The notes: generated by a model from the sequence alone, not told the origin. A stretch of DNA of 64,000 nucleotides from Motiliproteus sp041586615 (GCA_041586615.1 JBFGZS010000011.1:1-64000); one strand, 5' to 3'. Shown: positions 53,900 to 63,339, counted from the first letter of the stretch. Numbers and translations are program-made.

Positions 53900-54303
53900 G
53901 TCAAAGGAAGGCTGTGAGAGCGAATATCACCCACATATGGTGTCATCTTGGTCTTGTCTTGACGCTGGGCGCCATGGCGTTACCGGCGCAGGCTGAGTAT
54001 GGCGACGTTGTTTTGAATAAGTATGCCGAAAAAAATGGCATGCGGCCGGTTATCTATCCCCACTGGTTTCACCGTATACGCTTTCGTTGCAAGGTATGCC
54101 ATGGCGAATTGGGCTTTAAGATGCGTGCCGGAAGTAATGATATTACCATGGGTAAAATCGTCGACGGCCAGTACTGTGGCATGTGTCACAACGGCGAAAT
54201 TGCCTGGAATGTTGAATTTTGTGACCGTTGTCATTCGGGGCTGCCCGGCCTGAAGACTAAGATCCACGGCGGTCATTCAACCGGTGGGCCCGGTGGCTGG
54301 TAG
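53896..54303 (+). CDS. Triheme c7-type cytochrome 2
   Basis: The 135-residue frame encodes a signal peptide (ending PAQA) and three haem sites, CKVCH, CGMCH and CDRCH, with the distal His segment YPHWFHRIRF. It is a shorter relative of the preceding protein. The GTG at 53896 overlaps the previous stop. A GTG at 53914 behind AAGGA is perhaps the true start and keeps the signal peptide. A periplasmic electron shuttle is likely. Confidence 0.86.
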   Translation: MSQRKAVRANITHIWCHLGLVLTLGAMALPAQAEYGDVVLNKYAEKNGMRPVIYPHWFHRIRFRCKVCHGELGFKMRAGSNDITMGKIVDGQYCGMCHNGEIAWNVEFCDRCHSGLPGLKTKIHGGHSTGGPGGW

Positions 54304-54321
54304 GGCGAGAGGAGAAAACAC

Positions 54322-55539
54322 ATGGCTGTTCAGGTCGCAAGGAAAGCGTGCAGGAAGAATGAACTAAGCACCGTTATCGGGCGGTTTTTTTTAGTGATGC
54401 TATTGGCTCTGGGCATTACCGCGTGTAGCTCCGCCCCACAGGTGTTGCGTTTCCAGATGCCCGATCTTTCACAGGGGCGGGTCTGGCCCGCGCCGCCTGA
54501 GGAGCCCCGGCTGCGTTATGTGGGCGACCTGATTGGTGAGAGTAACTTTACCGATGAGGACCTCTCGCAGGAGCGCGGGCGCTCCTGGGTAGAAATATTA
54601 ACCGGTGCAGGCTTGCTGCAAGAAGAAGAGCGCGTTCTCTTAAAGCGGCCTCAGGCCGGAATGGTCGATAGTCAGGGTCGGATCCTGGTTACCGATATCG
54701 GTCAGGGCGGGGTTTTTGTCTTCGATGAAGTGAATGGCACGCTGGACCTGTGGACCCGTTATGGGGCCGATCGTCATTTCAGTCAGCCCATTGGTATCGT
54801 CGAAGGCCCTGACGGCACGATTTATGTCGCCGACTCGGATAAACAGTACGTCGTAATGCTGACGCGCGATGGCACGTTTATCCGTACTCTGGGGGCCGAT
54901 GTGTTGACGCGGCCAACGGGATTGGCGATCGATGCTCTCGGGCAGCGCCTGTTCGTTGCGGACAGCAGTGCCGACGATATCAAAGTCTTTAGCCTGGATG
55001 GTTCCCTGCAGGATACCTGGGGAAGTTCGGGGGTTGCCTTGGGCGAACTTAACGGACCGGTGTACCTAAGCTATCGGGATGATTCGCTCTATGTCACCGA
55101 TACCCTGAACGCGCGGGTCCAGGTGTTTAACCAGGATGGCAGGGCGACGCGCGAGATCGGCCGCCGTGGTATGTATCTGGGTAACATGGTGCGGCCCAAG
55201 GGGGTTGCGCTTGATTCGTCCGGTAATGTGTATGTGGTCGAATCCTATTATGACTACCTGTTGATCTATAACCAAAAAGGCGAGTTTCTCCTGCCGTTGG
55301 GCGGCACCGGAAGTAGTGCAGGGCGCTTTTTTCTTCCGGCCGGTATCTGGAGCGACAGTCGCGATCGCATTTTTGTTGCCGATATGCTCAATGGACGGAT
55401 CTCCATTTTCCAGTATCTGAGCGGGCCTGCCGCGCAAGCCATCCCTGCTGCGCAAGCCACCCCTGCCGCGCAAGCCATCCCTGCTGCGCAAGCTACCCCT
55501 GCTGCGCAAGCTATTCCTGCCGCTACCCCGACCCCCTGA
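54322..55539 (+). CDS. NHL-repeat lipoprotein
   Basis: The 405-residue protein has a lipoprotein signal (LALGITAC, Cys35) and six or so NHL/YWTD-like blades (about 100-380), for example RPTGLAIDALGQRLFVADSS and RPKGVALDSSGNVYVVESYY. They form a beta-propeller for protein or surface contacts. The tail is five AAQA(I/T)P repeats from an 18-bp DNA unit. It follows the two triheme genes by 18 bases. NHL-repeat proteins accompany multihaem cytochromes in Geobacter extracellular electron-transfer clusters. Confidence 0.85.
   Translation: MAVQVARKACRKNELSTVIGRFFLVMLLALGITACSSAPQVLRFQMPDLSQGRVWPAPPEEPRLRYVGDLIGESNFTDEDLSQERGRSWVEILTGAGLLQEEERVLLKRPQAGMVDSQGRILVTDIGQGGVFVFDEVNGTLDLWTRYGADRHFSQPIGIVEGPDGTIYVADSDKQYVVMLTRDGTFIRTLGADVLTRPTGLAIDALGQRLFVADSSADDIKVFSLDGSLQDTWGSSGVALGELNGPVYLSYRDDSLYVTDTLNARVQVFNQDGRATREIGRRGMYLGNMVRPKGVALDSSGNVYVVESYYDYLLIYNQKGEFLLPLGGTGSSAGRFFLPAGIWSDSRDRIFVADMLNGRISIFQYLSGPAAQAIPAAQATPAAQAIPAAQATPAAQAIPAATPTP
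55429..55536 (+). repeat. 18-bp in-frame tandem repeat in the NHL gene
   Basis: The unit GCCGCGCAAGCCATCCCT is repeated five times with alternating Ile and Thr codons, then decays into GCTACCCCGACCCCC before the stop. It makes a flexible Ala/Pro/Gln tail. Confidence 0.9.
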
Positions 55540-55618
55540 TTCGTTCGTGCTCAGTGTATCCATCGGGGTACAGGGGCCCCCGCAAGGAACCTCCCCGGGT
55601 TCTTGTTCTGAAACGGGC

Positions 55619-55682
55619 ATGCGCCGGCCTTGTCGGCAGCAAAAGACCGAATGGATCGCTATGTTGATGCCCGGTTAATAAC
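55619..55682 (+). repeat. Dispersed palindromic element, partial copy
   Basis: ATGCGCCGGCCTTGTCGGCA, then GACCGAATGGATCGCTATGT and TGATGCCCGGTTAATA, matches 61709-61794 in order. The ACCG/CGGT palindrome is broken here by a single change (CGCT for CGGT). Confidence 0.75.
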
Positions 55683-55852
55683 ACGGCGTTCGCGTGTTGG
55701 CTTGTATCGTCGTGACGTATTACTCTGGGATTTGATGGTAGAATGTGCGTTATGTCAATCGCATGCGCGTCGGAACGCGAGAACGTCTCCGTACGACGGT
55801 GAATCGATCGTACAGGTTCGCGCAGAAAAAGATGGTTAAGGGGAAGGGGTTT

Positions 55853-58390
55853 ATGCGGGCATTTTTTCGCGTGCTGCTAGCACTTGCTTGCTGTTTGGCG
55901 CAATGGTCACTAGCCGCTTCGCCGCTGGATTCGCGTCGGGAGTCCAATATCACCGCTACAAAGCATAACCTGTCGACAACCGGTCTCGGTACCGTTACAT
56001 CAGACCCTGAAAGCAGCGGCGGAACCGCGCAAGTTTGCGTGTTCTGTCATACCCCCCACGGCGCAACACAAGCCGAGCTGGCACCCTTGTGGAATAAGGC
56101 GGTCAATAGCGGCGCTTATACGATGTACGGTGATGCTGCGAATGCGAGCAACAGCTCTTTTCAGGCGACCATTGATGCGAACCCCGGTGGCGCCTCTAAG
56201 CTCTGTCTCTCCTGCCATGATGGCACGCTGGCCATTGGTTCGGTGAATGTTATCGACGGGCGGGGTAGCCAGACAATAAGCTTGACGGGGACCGATGCCG
56301 GAAGCATGCCGGCAGGCGAGGGACTGGCCAGCGGTTTCACCCGCAACCTTGGGACGGATTTGAAGAATGATCATCCGATTTCGCTGGTTTATGATTCAGC
56401 CCTGGCTAGCAGCGATGGAGAGCTGTTTGATCCGCTCAATACCACGGCGGGCCGCGGTGAGCAGGTGGGGGTTCGGGGCAGTAGCAGTACACCGGGTCAG
56501 CCACGCTTTCCACTGGAAGGAACCGACGCCGCCGCGGGTAAGCTGCAATGCACGACCTGTCATGACCCTCATACCCGGGGGGTTGGCGAAGATGTGGCGA
56601 TCAATATCAAGTTTCTGCGCGGCAACCGTTTTCAGCAATCGACACCGAGCACGGCGAACCATGCGCTGGTCACCTACGATGAAGACAACGATATTATCTG
56701 TCTGGCTTGCCACAATAAGGACGGCTGGGCGGATTCGGCCCATGCCAATCCGACCGTTGCTGATGAGCGCTACGAACCCTTACCGGCCCAGCAGCGGGCG
56801 TTTCCGAATACCCTGGACGGTGCCGCAAATAATGCACAGGTATGGCAAGTCGCTTGCCTAAATTGTCACGATACGCATACCAAGCAGGGCGCGCGCCGCC
56901 TGTTGCGTGAAGGCTCGACGGGGCCTGCAGACGGTGATTCGGCGATCGAGCAAACCTGTTTTCAGTGTCACGACAGTAACGGCGGTATTCTCGATGCCAG
57001 CGCGGCTAATGTACCGGCGATAAAACCGGACTTTGATCGAACCAGCAGCATGCCCATTGTTACTGCGCGCCAGGATGACACGAGCCAGGAAATCCACGAT
57101 ATCCGCGACAAGGACTTTGCCGAGTCGCAGGCGAACCTGGCCAGTCGTCATGTTGAATGTACCGATTGCCATAATCCACACCGTTTACGACGGGTACGCC
57201 GTGCCGATGCCGCGGTGGGTCAGGTCGATACGGTGGGGACGCATCCACACATTGCCAGCGGAACACAGCATAACAATGTTATTTCAGGGGTACTGGCCGG
57301 GGCATTTGGCGTGGAGCCCACCGGATATGCCGGCAGTGAATTCAAGAAGCAGGCGACATCCCTGATCGATGTGACTTTTAAGGCATTGTCTGGCGCTGTC
57401 ACCGGCCTTATCGATGCGGGGCTAAATACGACGAACTATACGTTCAATACCCCGCCGCAGACCTATGACTTCGTGTCTCGGGAATACCAGATCTGCATGA
57501 AATGTCATTCGTCTTACGCCTTTGGCACGTCGCCGCCCAATTTGAAAAGCATCGGCGGATCCTATAATAGCAATGACGTGACCCGCGTTACCGATCAAGC
57601 GCTGGAGTTTTATGCCCCGCTGGGGCATGAAGGAGAACCCCTGGGCGTAACGGGCACCGGTGCCTTTAATGAGCACGAGGGCGGCAGCCAATATAACCAC
57701 CGCTCCTGGCATCCGGTTATGCGCCCGACAGGCCGCACGTCTGCAGTACGTGGGAGTACTGATGCTAACTGGAAGCCGCCGTTCAACAACGCCGTGGGCA
57801 CCCAGAGCATGTATTGCTCCGACTGCCATGGGTCCGACACCCCCGCGTCTTTCACCAACAGCGAACCGACCGGCGGGGATGCGGGCAACCCCTGGGGACC
57901 GCACGGTTCTAATTACCCGTTTATTTTACGCGGAGATTGGGCGCTGGATAACTGGGGCGCGCCGACCATGGGTAATAACGCACTCTGCTTTCGTTGTCAT
58001 GACAGCCAATATCGTACAGGGGGGCTTTCAGCATCGGGCTTTTGGGATGTCGATACCGGCAAAGGTGAGTTGCATGGCTATCATGTCGACAAGGTTGGTA
58101 ATCTTGAGTGTAACTGGTGTCATGTCGCCCTACCGCACGGCTGGAAGAATAAGGCGTTGTTGGTGAATCTGAATGATGTCGGTCCCGAGTGCGATGGTTA
58201 TTCTGCCGGAACGATCGTGACTCACCCGAAAAACAGCGGGTTTACCTGTGCCCCTTACTATTACAACAGCTTCCTCAAGGTGAAAACCTTCAGGAAGAGC
58301 GGACAGTGGCGAGATGTTGATTGCGGCGTGCGCGGAGGTTCTGGAGGCAAGGACTGGATGCGTAATGACGCCTGCGACAACCCCAATTAA
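55853..58390 (+). CDS. Undecaheme c-type cytochrome
   Basis: The 845-residue exported protein (signal peptide about 1-22) has eleven CxxCH sites: CVFCH, CLSCH, CTTCH, CLACH, CLNCH, CFQCH, CTDCH, CMKCH, CSDCH, CFRCH and CNWCH. The opening NITATKHNLS and VCVFCHTPHG resemble the doubled-CxxCH family. After the last haem site a Cys-containing tail (about 785-845) holds no haem motif. ATG 55853 begins the signal peptide. It is followed, with overlap, by ccsB. No lipobox is seen; a periplasmic or secreted location is inferred. Confidence 0.88.
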   Translation: MRAFFRVLLALACCLAQWSLAASPLDSRRESNITATKHNLSTTGLGTVTSDPESSGGTAQVCVFCHTPHGATQAELAPLWNKAVNSGAYTMYGDAANASNSSFQATIDANPGGASKLCLSCHDGTLAIGSVNVIDGRGSQTISLTGTDAGSMPAGEGLASGFTRNLGTDLKNDHPISLVYDSALASSDGELFDPLNTTAGRGEQVGVRGSSSTPGQPRFPLEGTDAAAGKLQCTTCHDPHTRGVGEDVAINIKFLRGNRFQQSTPSTANHALVTYDEDNDIICLACHNKDGWADSAHANPTVADERYEPLPAQQRAFPNTLDGAANNAQVWQVACLNCHDTHTKQGARRLLREGSTGPADGDSAIEQTCFQCHDSNGGILDASAANVPAIKPDFDRTSSMPIVTARQDDTSQEIHDIRDKDFAESQANLASRHVECTDCHNPHRLRRVRRADAAVGQVDTVGTHPHIASGTQHNNVISGVLAGAFGVEPTGYAGSEFKKQATSLIDVTFKALSGAVTGLIDAGLNTTNYTFNTPPQTYDFVSREYQICMKCHSSYAFGTSPPNLKSIGGSYNSNDVTRVTDQALEFYAPLGHEGEPLGVTGTGAFNEHEGGSQYNHRSWHPVMRPTGRTSAVRGSTDANWKPPFNNAVGTQSMYCSDCHGSDTPASFTNSEPTGGDAGNPWGPHGSNYPFILRGDWALDNWGAPTMGNNALCFRCHDSQYRTGGLSASGFWDVDTGKGELHGYHVDKVGNLECNWCHVALPHGWKNKALLVNLNDVGPECDGYSAGTIVTHPKNSGFTCAPYYYNSFLKVKTFRKSGQWRDVDCGVRGGSGGKDWMRNDACDNPN

Positions 58391-59504
58391 GCGTTGGTTT
58401 GAACGAATGCGTGTGCTATTGAGCCGTGGACTGGTTCGGCGTTTAGGGGGATTACGTCTCACCGCGCTGCTGTTGCTACTGTTGTTAGCGTCGATCTGGT
58501 GGCTTTATGTCGAGCAGGGCCGGGACGTGGTCGGTGGCTATGCACATTGGTTTACTGGCAGCGTGCTCGCGGGGCTGGTGGTCAACCTGGTTGCCGCCAT
58601 ATCCAGTAATGGCCGTTTTCGACGCCAGCCGCCATTGTTGATGTTTCACCTGAGCTTGGTGGTGCTGGTGTGCCTGGTCGGTATTGGTCACCTGACTCGA
58701 CTCAAGGCGACGGTGGAGGTTAGTAGCGGAGCCTGGTTTGAAGGGGATATCGAGATCAAGGAGGTGGGGCTGCTGCACGGTTGGGCGATAAGCGAGCTGC
58801 GCTTCCAGAATCGAGATTTCCGCATTCATTACAACCCGGGCCCCTCGCGTGGCAATACCTACAATCATCTACGTTGGCTCGATGATGCCGGTACGGCTCA
58901 TGATGTGGTTATCGGTGATCAGTTGCCGTTAAGAATCGCCGGCTACCGATTTTATACCAGCTTTAATAAAGGCTTTGCACCGCAGTTTGCCTGGCGCGCC
59001 AACACCGGCGAGATGACTCTGGGGGATGTGCACCTGCCCTCCTATCCGGGCAACAGCACACGACAGGCCATTGAATGGACGGTGCCAGGAACAGATACTG
59101 GCCTGTGGATTCAGCTCGACTTCGATGAAGAAATCCTCAGCACCCATGCGCCGTCGGTCTTTCGCACGCCCACTGAGCATCAGCTGGTTGTACGCAGTGG
59201 CGATCGCCGCGTGACGCTACGGCCGGGACAGCGGATGCGTTTACCGGAAGGCGAGTTGGTTTATCAGGGGCTGGGAACCTGGATGGGCTACAGCATTTAC
59301 TACGACGAAACCCGTTACTGGTTACTGGCGGCCAGCCTGTTGGCAATATTCAGCCTGGGATGGTTTTATTGGCAGCGCTTTACGCGTATCCCCTGGAACA
59401 GCAGCATTCATGAAACCACCCCCAACACCAATAAAAACGACACCGACAAAATCAACAAAATCAACAGCCAGCCACAGACCAGCGTTGGACAGCCCGATCA
59501 GTAA
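58365..59504 (+). CDS. ResB/CcsB-like cytochrome c maturation protein
   Basis: The 379-residue membrane protein has helices at about 30-50, 65-85, 95-115 and 325-345 and a large periplasmic domain between the third and fourth, the plan of ResB/CcsB. It works with CcsA to pass haem to apocytochromes (system II). The ATG at 58365 lies inside the end of the undecaheme gene; ATG 58407 just after it is the other option. The C-terminal tail is Asn/Thr/Lys-rich and may be disordered. Its partner ccsA is 3 kb away on the other strand. Confidence 0.8.
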   Translation: MTPATTPIKRWFERMRVLLSRGLVRRLGGLRLTALLLLLLLASIWWLYVEQGRDVVGGYAHWFTGSVLAGLVVNLVAAISSNGRFRRQPPLLMFHLSLVVLVCLVGIGHLTRLKATVEVSSGAWFEGDIEIKEVGLLHGWAISELRFQNRDFRIHYNPGPSRGNTYNHLRWLDDAGTAHDVVIGDQLPLRIAGYRFYTSFNKGFAPQFAWRANTGEMTLGDVHLPSYPGNSTRQAIEWTVPGTDTGLWIQLDFDEEILSTHAPSVFRTPTEHQLVVRSGDRRVTLRPGQRMRLPEGELVYQGLGTWMGYSIYYDETRYWLLAASLLAIFSLGWFYWQRFTRIPWNSSIHETTPNTNKNDTDKINKINSQPQTSVGQPDQ

Positions 59505-59536
59505 CCGGCTGTTTTTAAGTACTCTTGATGCGGGCT

Positions 59537-61414
59537 TTAGTCGACCATCGTTTCCACCATACGTGCAGCCTCCTCAGGCGCCGCGTCGTGATCGGCCTGC
59601 CAGTGGATCACCCGGTTGCGGCCTTGGTTTTTGGCTTGATACAGCGCGCTGTCGGCGTGTTTGACCACTTCCCAGAAATCCTCGCTGTCTTGCGGGTAAT
59701 GCGCCACGCCGATCGAGAGTGTTTTGTGCAGAACGGCCGAGGGTATACGGATGTTTTTCTTGGCGACAGCGTCCCGGATTTTCTCGGCCAGCGCGTTGCC
59801 GCTATAGTCATCGCCGCTCTCTTGTAGGATGACCAGAAACTCTTCGCCGCCGTAGCGTATAACCAGATCGGAATCCCTCACGGCATTTCTCAGCACCTCG
59901 GCCAGGGTTTTCAGGACAATATCGCCCGCTTCATGTCCGTAGGTATCATTCACGCTTTTGAATTTATCCAGGTCCATCATCATCACTGACAACTTCTGCG
60001 GGCTACGTTGCGACCTGATGATTAGCGTGCTGGCGTATTCTTCTAAGAAGCGGCGGTTACGCAAACCGGTCATGGCATCGCGCAAGGTTGTCTCGCGTAG
60101 CGCACTCATTAATCGCTTCGCCTCGACAACGGAGGAGGATTCGCGCAGATAGACCAGAATCAGCGGTAATATGCGATAGATATCCCGGCTGTGCTTGCCG
60201 TTAAAAACCAACTGAACGACGCAACCGACCGATCCACTGTGGATGACCGGTAGGCAGATATGCTGCATCCGGTCATCGATGCGGCCATTAAAGCGGCTGC
60301 AGATACGGGGTTGGGCAATAGCGTCGATAATATGACCGGTTCGTAGTGCACGGCAGCTGTCTGCCTGGTACAGGATATGCGGATCACACCAACGGCATTC
60401 CGTACAGCCCGGTTTATCCACCACGATCGGGATTAGCCTGTTCTGGCCGGTTTGCGTTTCATAGATACTGAAGTTGCCAATCTTGAAATGATCGCTGAGG
60501 ATGAAGGCAATTCGATGGTAAATTTCCAACTGTGTCTGGTCGCCTTCGATCTCCTGCTTGAACTTTGAGACATCCACCAGCCCGGCGACCATATCTGTCG
60601 TGGCCCGGATGAGATCGATCTCTTTGGGGAGCTCATACTTCATCAAGGACGCCACGTCCTTGCAGGTTTCGCCGAGTCGATCTTGCAGGTAGTTCATCAG
60701 GCGGTTCAGATCGCGGGCAATCTGCGCGACTTCGTCGCCGCCGTTATCATCGATTCGGCCGCTGAATTCGCCCAGGCGCGCTTGATGAACGACCTGCTGG
60801 ACACCTTGCGCGGTTTCGATAATGGGGTTCATTTGACGACGAAAAATCATGAGGAAAATCAGGGCAATGGTCGCCAATACGGCAAACATGCTACTCAGGA
60901 TGGTGAGTGCCTGGTGACGCAGGGCATCAATGGAGATGGTGATCGTGATTACCCCAAGCACGCTGCCATTATCGACGGCATGACAGGCCAGGCAGTTAGG
61001 CATGCCCTGATTTGAAGCGATATACGGAATCGTGGCTCGGAATAAATCGCCCGTCTCGGTCAGGCTATAGTACGGGGTGGCGCTTGCCATAACCTGGACT
61101 TCGATACCATCGGGCTGAATGGCATCGGGATGACCAAACTGGCGGTCGACCGCCAGTGCTCTGAGTACGCGTACGTCCTTGAGTCCTTCAACCTCGGCGA
61201 GGCGCTGCAGAAAGGAGGCGCGTTTGTCGATCACGCCGTTAATCATGGCCTCCGTCAGGCTTACCCTAACGACTTCCGCGGCACTGCGAGCATGATCTTT
61301 TGCGGTCATCAGGGATAACTGCCGAAAGCTGTAGGTGCTGACGCTGGCAAGAATTAGCAGCATGGCGACGATAAAGGAGATCGTGAGAAGAGAAATTTTA
61401 TTTTTGAGTTTCAT
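59537..61414 (-). CDS. Diguanylate cyclase with periplasmic haem-c site
   Basis: The 625-residue sensor has helices at about 8-30 and 160-185 around a periplasmic domain containing one c-type haem motif, Cys141 to His145 (CLACH), like DUF3365/Tll0287-type haem sensors. A HAMP domain follows, then a GAF-like domain with a Cys cluster (GCTECRWCDP, later SCRAL and RICSR, about 345-385). The C-terminal GGDEF domain has GGEEF and the upstream inhibitory RDSD site, so it should make c-di-GMP. ATG 61414 follows GGAG. The placement points to sensing of redox state in the cytochrome island. Confidence 0.88.
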   Translation of the reverse strand: MKLKNKISLLTISFIVAMLLILASVSTYSFRQLSLMTAKDHARSAAEVVRVSLTEAMINGVIDKRASFLQRLAEVEGLKDVRVLRALAVDRQFGHPDAIQPDGIEVQVMASATPYYSLTETGDLFRATIPYIASNQGMPNCLACHAVDNGSVLGVITITISIDALRHQALTILSSMFAVLATIALIFLMIFRRQMNPIIETAQGVQQVVHQARLGEFSGRIDDNGGDEVAQIARDLNRLMNYLQDRLGETCKDVASLMKYELPKEIDLIRATTDMVAGLVDVSKFKQEIEGDQTQLEIYHRIAFILSDHFKIGNFSIYETQTGQNRLIPIVVDKPGCTECRWCDPHILYQADSCRALRTGHIIDAIAQPRICSRFNGRIDDRMQHICLPVIHSGSVGCVVQLVFNGKHSRDIYRILPLILVYLRESSSVVEAKRLMSALRETTLRDAMTGLRNRRFLEEYASTLIIRSQRSPQKLSVMMMDLDKFKSVNDTYGHEAGDIVLKTLAEVLRNAVRDSDLVIRYGGEEFLVILQESGDDYSGNALAEKIRDAVAKKNIRIPSAVLHKTLSIGVAHYPQDSEDFWEVVKHADSALYQAKNQGRNRVIHWQADHDAAPEEAARMVETMVD

Positions 61415-61789
61415 CGCGTGCTCCATTTATCCCTTGCCCCATGTATTCCTTGTTTCATTTCCACGGGGTTATCCTGAAAGCGATTTATTCGGGCCGAGTT
61501 CAGCCCTTTGGCTAATGGGTCCGTCTGACGCGTGTATAGGAACGTTCAGAAATCAGCGATTGATGCTATGTGACATCGAATATTAATTCAATAAATATTA
61601 GAGGGCTATTATTCAGGCGGCAACGGCATAACGAGGCAAAAATGTCGCCTTGATAGGGGGGATGGATGAACCGCCGAGGCATAACGCCACGAGAGACAAG
61701 GACGGACATGCGCCGGCCTTGTCGTTATCAACGGTCGTTATTAAACGTCGTTATCAAAATACCGCATGGATCGGTATTTTGATGCCCGG
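61415..61789. other. 375-bp intergenic region
   Basis: It holds the cyclase promoter on the left and a long copy of the dispersed palindromic element (61618-61795). The 61753-61783 palindrome directly follows the stop of the NrfJ-like gene and may act as its terminator. There is no gene. Confidence 0.6.
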
Positions 61790-61795
61790 TTAGTT
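61618..61795 (+). repeat. Dispersed palindromic element, long copy
   Basis: Modules in order: GGCAAAAATGTCGCCTTGAT, GGATGGATGAACCGCC, GGCATAACGCCACGAGAG, the GACAAGG-x-CGCCGGCCTTGTCGTTAT hairpin and ATCAAAATACCG (61753-61764) paired with CGGTATTTTGAT (61772-61783), then GCCCGGTTAG. It has the same order as the inverted copy at 32560-32702. The GTCGTTAT piece near 61730 is duplicated. Confidence 0.85.
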
Positions 61796-62455
61796 GACGG
61801 CGCTTACCGATCCGGCAAACAGAATTTCATCAAAGGTCTGACCGAGAGAGCTGCTGGTAAAGTTGCGCATCAGCGACGCGCCAGACCAGGTAACGGTTTG
61901 TCCCGCTTGGATGGGAGCGCTGGGGGCCGCGACCCACTTGTTGCCGGTTGCCGTGGATACTTCAAGGTAGCTGTAGCCAGCAGAATTTTGCACGGATAGC
62001 ACTTTGCCCCGGTTCTGCACATTGGCGGCAGAAGGCGCCGCAACCTGTTGCATGGGCGGATGGTTGGCGGGCATGGCGGCGGGCTGGCCGCCAGTGAAGG
62101 CGCTGACAAACATGATCTCATTAAATGTCCGGTTCAGCGTCTTGCTGGTGAAGTTGCTCATCACGGCACCTTGGCCCCAGCTGATCTTGCTTCCCTGCGG
62201 CAGATTGCTCTGGGGGCCAGCGAGCCAGAGTGTCTTGCCGTTCTGATCAACCTCTACGTAGGTGTAACCGCCGGCATCGACCGTGTGGGTCACCCGTCCT
62301 TCATTGGGTCCTAGTTTGGCTGCTGCAACGGGGGCGACCACTTTTTCGGCGCTGGCGGCGGCCGTTTCCTTCTTTGCGGCGTCGTTATCGGAGCACCCGG
62401 CCAGCATGAGTGAAGTGCCTAACGCAGTAACAAGGACAGCAGAGTGAAGTTTCAT
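61790..62455 (-). CDS. NrfJ-like lipoprotein with two tandem domains
   Basis: The 221-residue protein has a lipoprotein signal (LMLAGCSD, Cys about 20) and two related domains of about 68 residues. Domain 1 starts GRVTHTVDAGGYTYVEVDQN and ends NFTSKTLNRTFNEIMFV. Domain 2 starts GKVLSVQNSAGYSYLEVSTA and ends NFTSSSLGQTFDEILFA. The GYTYxEV pattern is shared with NrfJ-like proteins found near multihaem cytochromes. The role is unknown. ATG 62455 follows AGG. Confidence 0.78.
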   Translation of the reverse strand: MKLHSAVLVTALGTSLMLAGCSDNDAAKKETAAASAEKVVAPVAAAKLGPNEGRVTHTVDAGGYTYVEVDQNGKTLWLAGPQSNLPQGSKISWGQGAVMSNFTSKTLNRTFNEIMFVSAFTGGQPAAMPANHPPMQQVAAPSAANVQNRGKVLSVQNSAGYSYLEVSTATGNKWVAAPSAPIQAGQTVTWSGASLMRNFTSSSLGQTFDEILFAGSVSAVN

Positions 62456-62520
62456 AGCGTTCAACCTAAAAGTTGGTGGGAGCATCCTAGCCCCCATTGA
62501 AGTGGAAGGTGTTCACGTAC

Positions 62521-63339
62521 TCAGACGGCGCCTTTGTGCGGTGCCGTAGAAATAAATGGTACGCCGAAAAAGGTTAAAAATGCTATGACGAAGACGATAA
62601 GAATCAACATTGCACCGATTTTTGTTGATATAGGCCAGGTAATTCGGACATGCAGGGTGATTGCCAGCACCAGCCAGGTGATGAATGACCAGGTTTCCAG
62701 AGGGTCCCAGGCCCAGTAGCGACCCCAGGCATCCTGGGCCCAGATGGCACCGGCAACCAGCATCAGGCTTTCAAACACCAAGGCGAGGGCAAGAAAGCGA
62801 AACGATAATTCGCTTACGCTGTTGCTGACCGGCATGCTGCTGCAAAGTTGGCCGATGGGCTTTAGGTCCCGGAGCAGAACGATGCAGGACAGCGCGGAAG
62901 CGATCATTAGCGCGCCCATAAAGACTTTGCCAAAACCAATGTGGATATACAGCCAGATGGTGTTGTATGTGGGCGGGAACACACTTTCGCCCGGATACGC
63001 GAGCATGAGCCAGCCCATCATCATAAACAGGATCGGCATCATGATGGTTGCCACCGGTCGAATTGACGGGATGCGCCAGTAGGTGAGGGCGAAGAATAAG
63101 GTGACGCTCCAGATGTTGCTGGAAAGAATTTCAAACATGGTCAGAAACGGGCCGTGTTCCAGGCGTATCCAGCGGTATGTGATAGCCGCTGTGTGCACGC
63201 CGAGTCCGAGCCAGAGCAGGCCCTGAAAAATATCATCGGTGACCTGGCGGAATATGGCGGCAACGATCACCAGCGAGCCGGCTAATACGTATATAATCAG
63301 GGCCGCCCAGAGGATCAGGAGTTCAAGTTCGAGAGTCAT
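62521..63339 (-). CDS. ccsA: CcsA/ResC-like haem exporter for cytochrome c maturation
   Basis: The 272-residue inner-membrane protein has about eight helices and the haem-handling tryptophan-rich motif WGRYWAWDPLETWS near 208-221, with conserved His residues on both sides. It is the CcsA/CcmC/CcmF superfamily, and the lone size fits CcsA of system II. With the ResB/CcsB-like protein it would mature the cytochromes encoded here. The start ATG is 63339. It is divergent from the last gene. Confidence 0.88.
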   Translation of the reverse strand: MTLELELLILWAALIIYVLAGSLVIVAAIFRQVTDDIFQGLLWLGLGVHTAAITYRWIRLEHGPFLTMFEILSSNIWSVTLFFALTYWRIPSIRPVATIMMPILFMMMGWLMLAYPGESVFPPTYNTIWLYIHIGFGKVFMGALMIASALSCIVLLRDLKPIGQLCSSMPVSNSVSELSFRFLALALVFESLMLVAGAIWAQDAWGRYWAWDPLETWSFITWLVLAITLHVRITWPISTKIGAMLILIVFVIAFLTFFGVPFISTAPHKGAV

